Shown piece after piece: positions 5,513 to 5,523 of a stretch of DNA of 5,523 nucleotides. The notes under the pieces are model-generated. The model was given only the letters and a program-made list of their open reading frames with translations, had not been told where the DNA came from and made no database searches. Source of the DNA: Gammaproteobacteria bacterium (GTDB lineage: Bacteria; Pseudomonadota; Gammaproteobacteria; Pseudomonadales; Azotimanducaceae_A). The stretch is from assembly GCA_026713405.1 (NCBI GenBank), contig JAPOON010000827.1, positions 1 through 5,523 of the forward strand. Reading direction: 5' to 3'. Position numbers and translations under genes: made by a program. The stretch's first letter is position 1; each line of letters begins with the position of its first letter.

Positions 5513-5523
5513 ACCGTACCGCA

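Larger units (their letters stand above)
5266..5523. other. Intergenic tail after holB, no recognised gene
   Basis: I find no recognisable protein or RNA gene in these 258 nt. In E. coli holB is followed by a tatD-family gene, and in Pseudomonas by pilZ; neither is seen here. One + frame stays open from 5264 to the window end, with possible starts at TTG 5405 (AAGGAA five nt upstream) and ATG 5417, but its codon use is poorer in third-position G/C than the real genes and its protein resembles nothing I know. The region does hold several inverted repeats and no long T tract. I tested by eye for features of 6S RNA, tmRNA, RNase P and SRP RNA and did not see their conserved motifs. Confidence 0.6.

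Noticed and set aside
4564..5523. A long minus-strand open frame opposite holB that stays open to the window end
   Set aside because: It covers holB, whose motifs are clear, and its translation is Arg/Pro-rich with no recognisable family; long antisense frames are common in GC-rich coding DNA.
5264..5523. A partial + strand gene in the frame open after holB
   Set aside because: Third-position G/C is clearly lower than in the real genes, the protein looks like nothing known, and the best ribosome site (5507) points to a later start.
5266..5523. 6S RNA, tmRNA or other common housekeeping RNA
   Set aside because: None of the conserved sequence motifs of these RNAs could be found by eye.

Overview
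The window is a GC-rich stretch of bacterial chromosome carrying the well-known fatty-acid-synthesis cluster, all on the + strand: the 3' end of fabD, then fabG, acpP, fabF, mltG (yceG), tmk and holB. This order is the one known from Gammaproteobacteria such as Escherichia coli and Pseudomonas. The proteins look like that class: the AcpP core is nearly the same as in E. coli, and FabF and MltG keep the family's catalytic residues at almost the same numbers. The high GC and the use of TTG and GTG starts suggest a GC-rich, non-enteric gammaproteobacterium. I cannot name a genus from the sequence alone.

Layout. Positions 1-263 hold the C-terminal part of malonyl-CoA:ACP transacylase (fabD), overlapping by 4 nt the TTG start of 3-oxoacyl-ACP reductase (fabG, 260-997). 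A 216-nt gap follows. It contains a 23-nt tandem repeat that begins on the fabG stop codon, a weak terminator-like hairpin, and a good sigma70-type promoter with 17-nt spacing and a GC-rich discriminator. That promoter drives acpP (1214-1447). A 60-nt gap with a GC-rich imperfect hairpin separates acpP from fabF (1508-2743). After 20 nt comes mltG (2764-3777), then tmk (3779-4408, 1-nt gap) and holB (4408-5265, 1-nt overlap). Positions 5266-5523 hold no gene I recognise. They contain inverted repeats and end with a strong AGGAGG ribosome-binding site, so another gene probably starts just past the window edge.

How the genes work together. FabD loads malonate on the carrier protein AcpP, FabF condenses it onto the growing acyl chain, and FabG reduces the 3-keto product. 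The downstream genes link lipid synthesis to envelope and DNA work: MltG cuts nascent peptidoglycan strands at the inner membrane, Tmk makes dTDP, and HolB is the delta' subunit of the DNA polymerase III clamp loader.

I see no new system here. The most notable points are a HolB without the four-cysteine zinc module of E. coli delta', the absence of pabC between fabF and mltG, the 23-nt tandem repeat at the fabG stop, the hairpin and oddly close Shine-Dalgarno between acpP and fabF, and the structured non-coding tail after holB.
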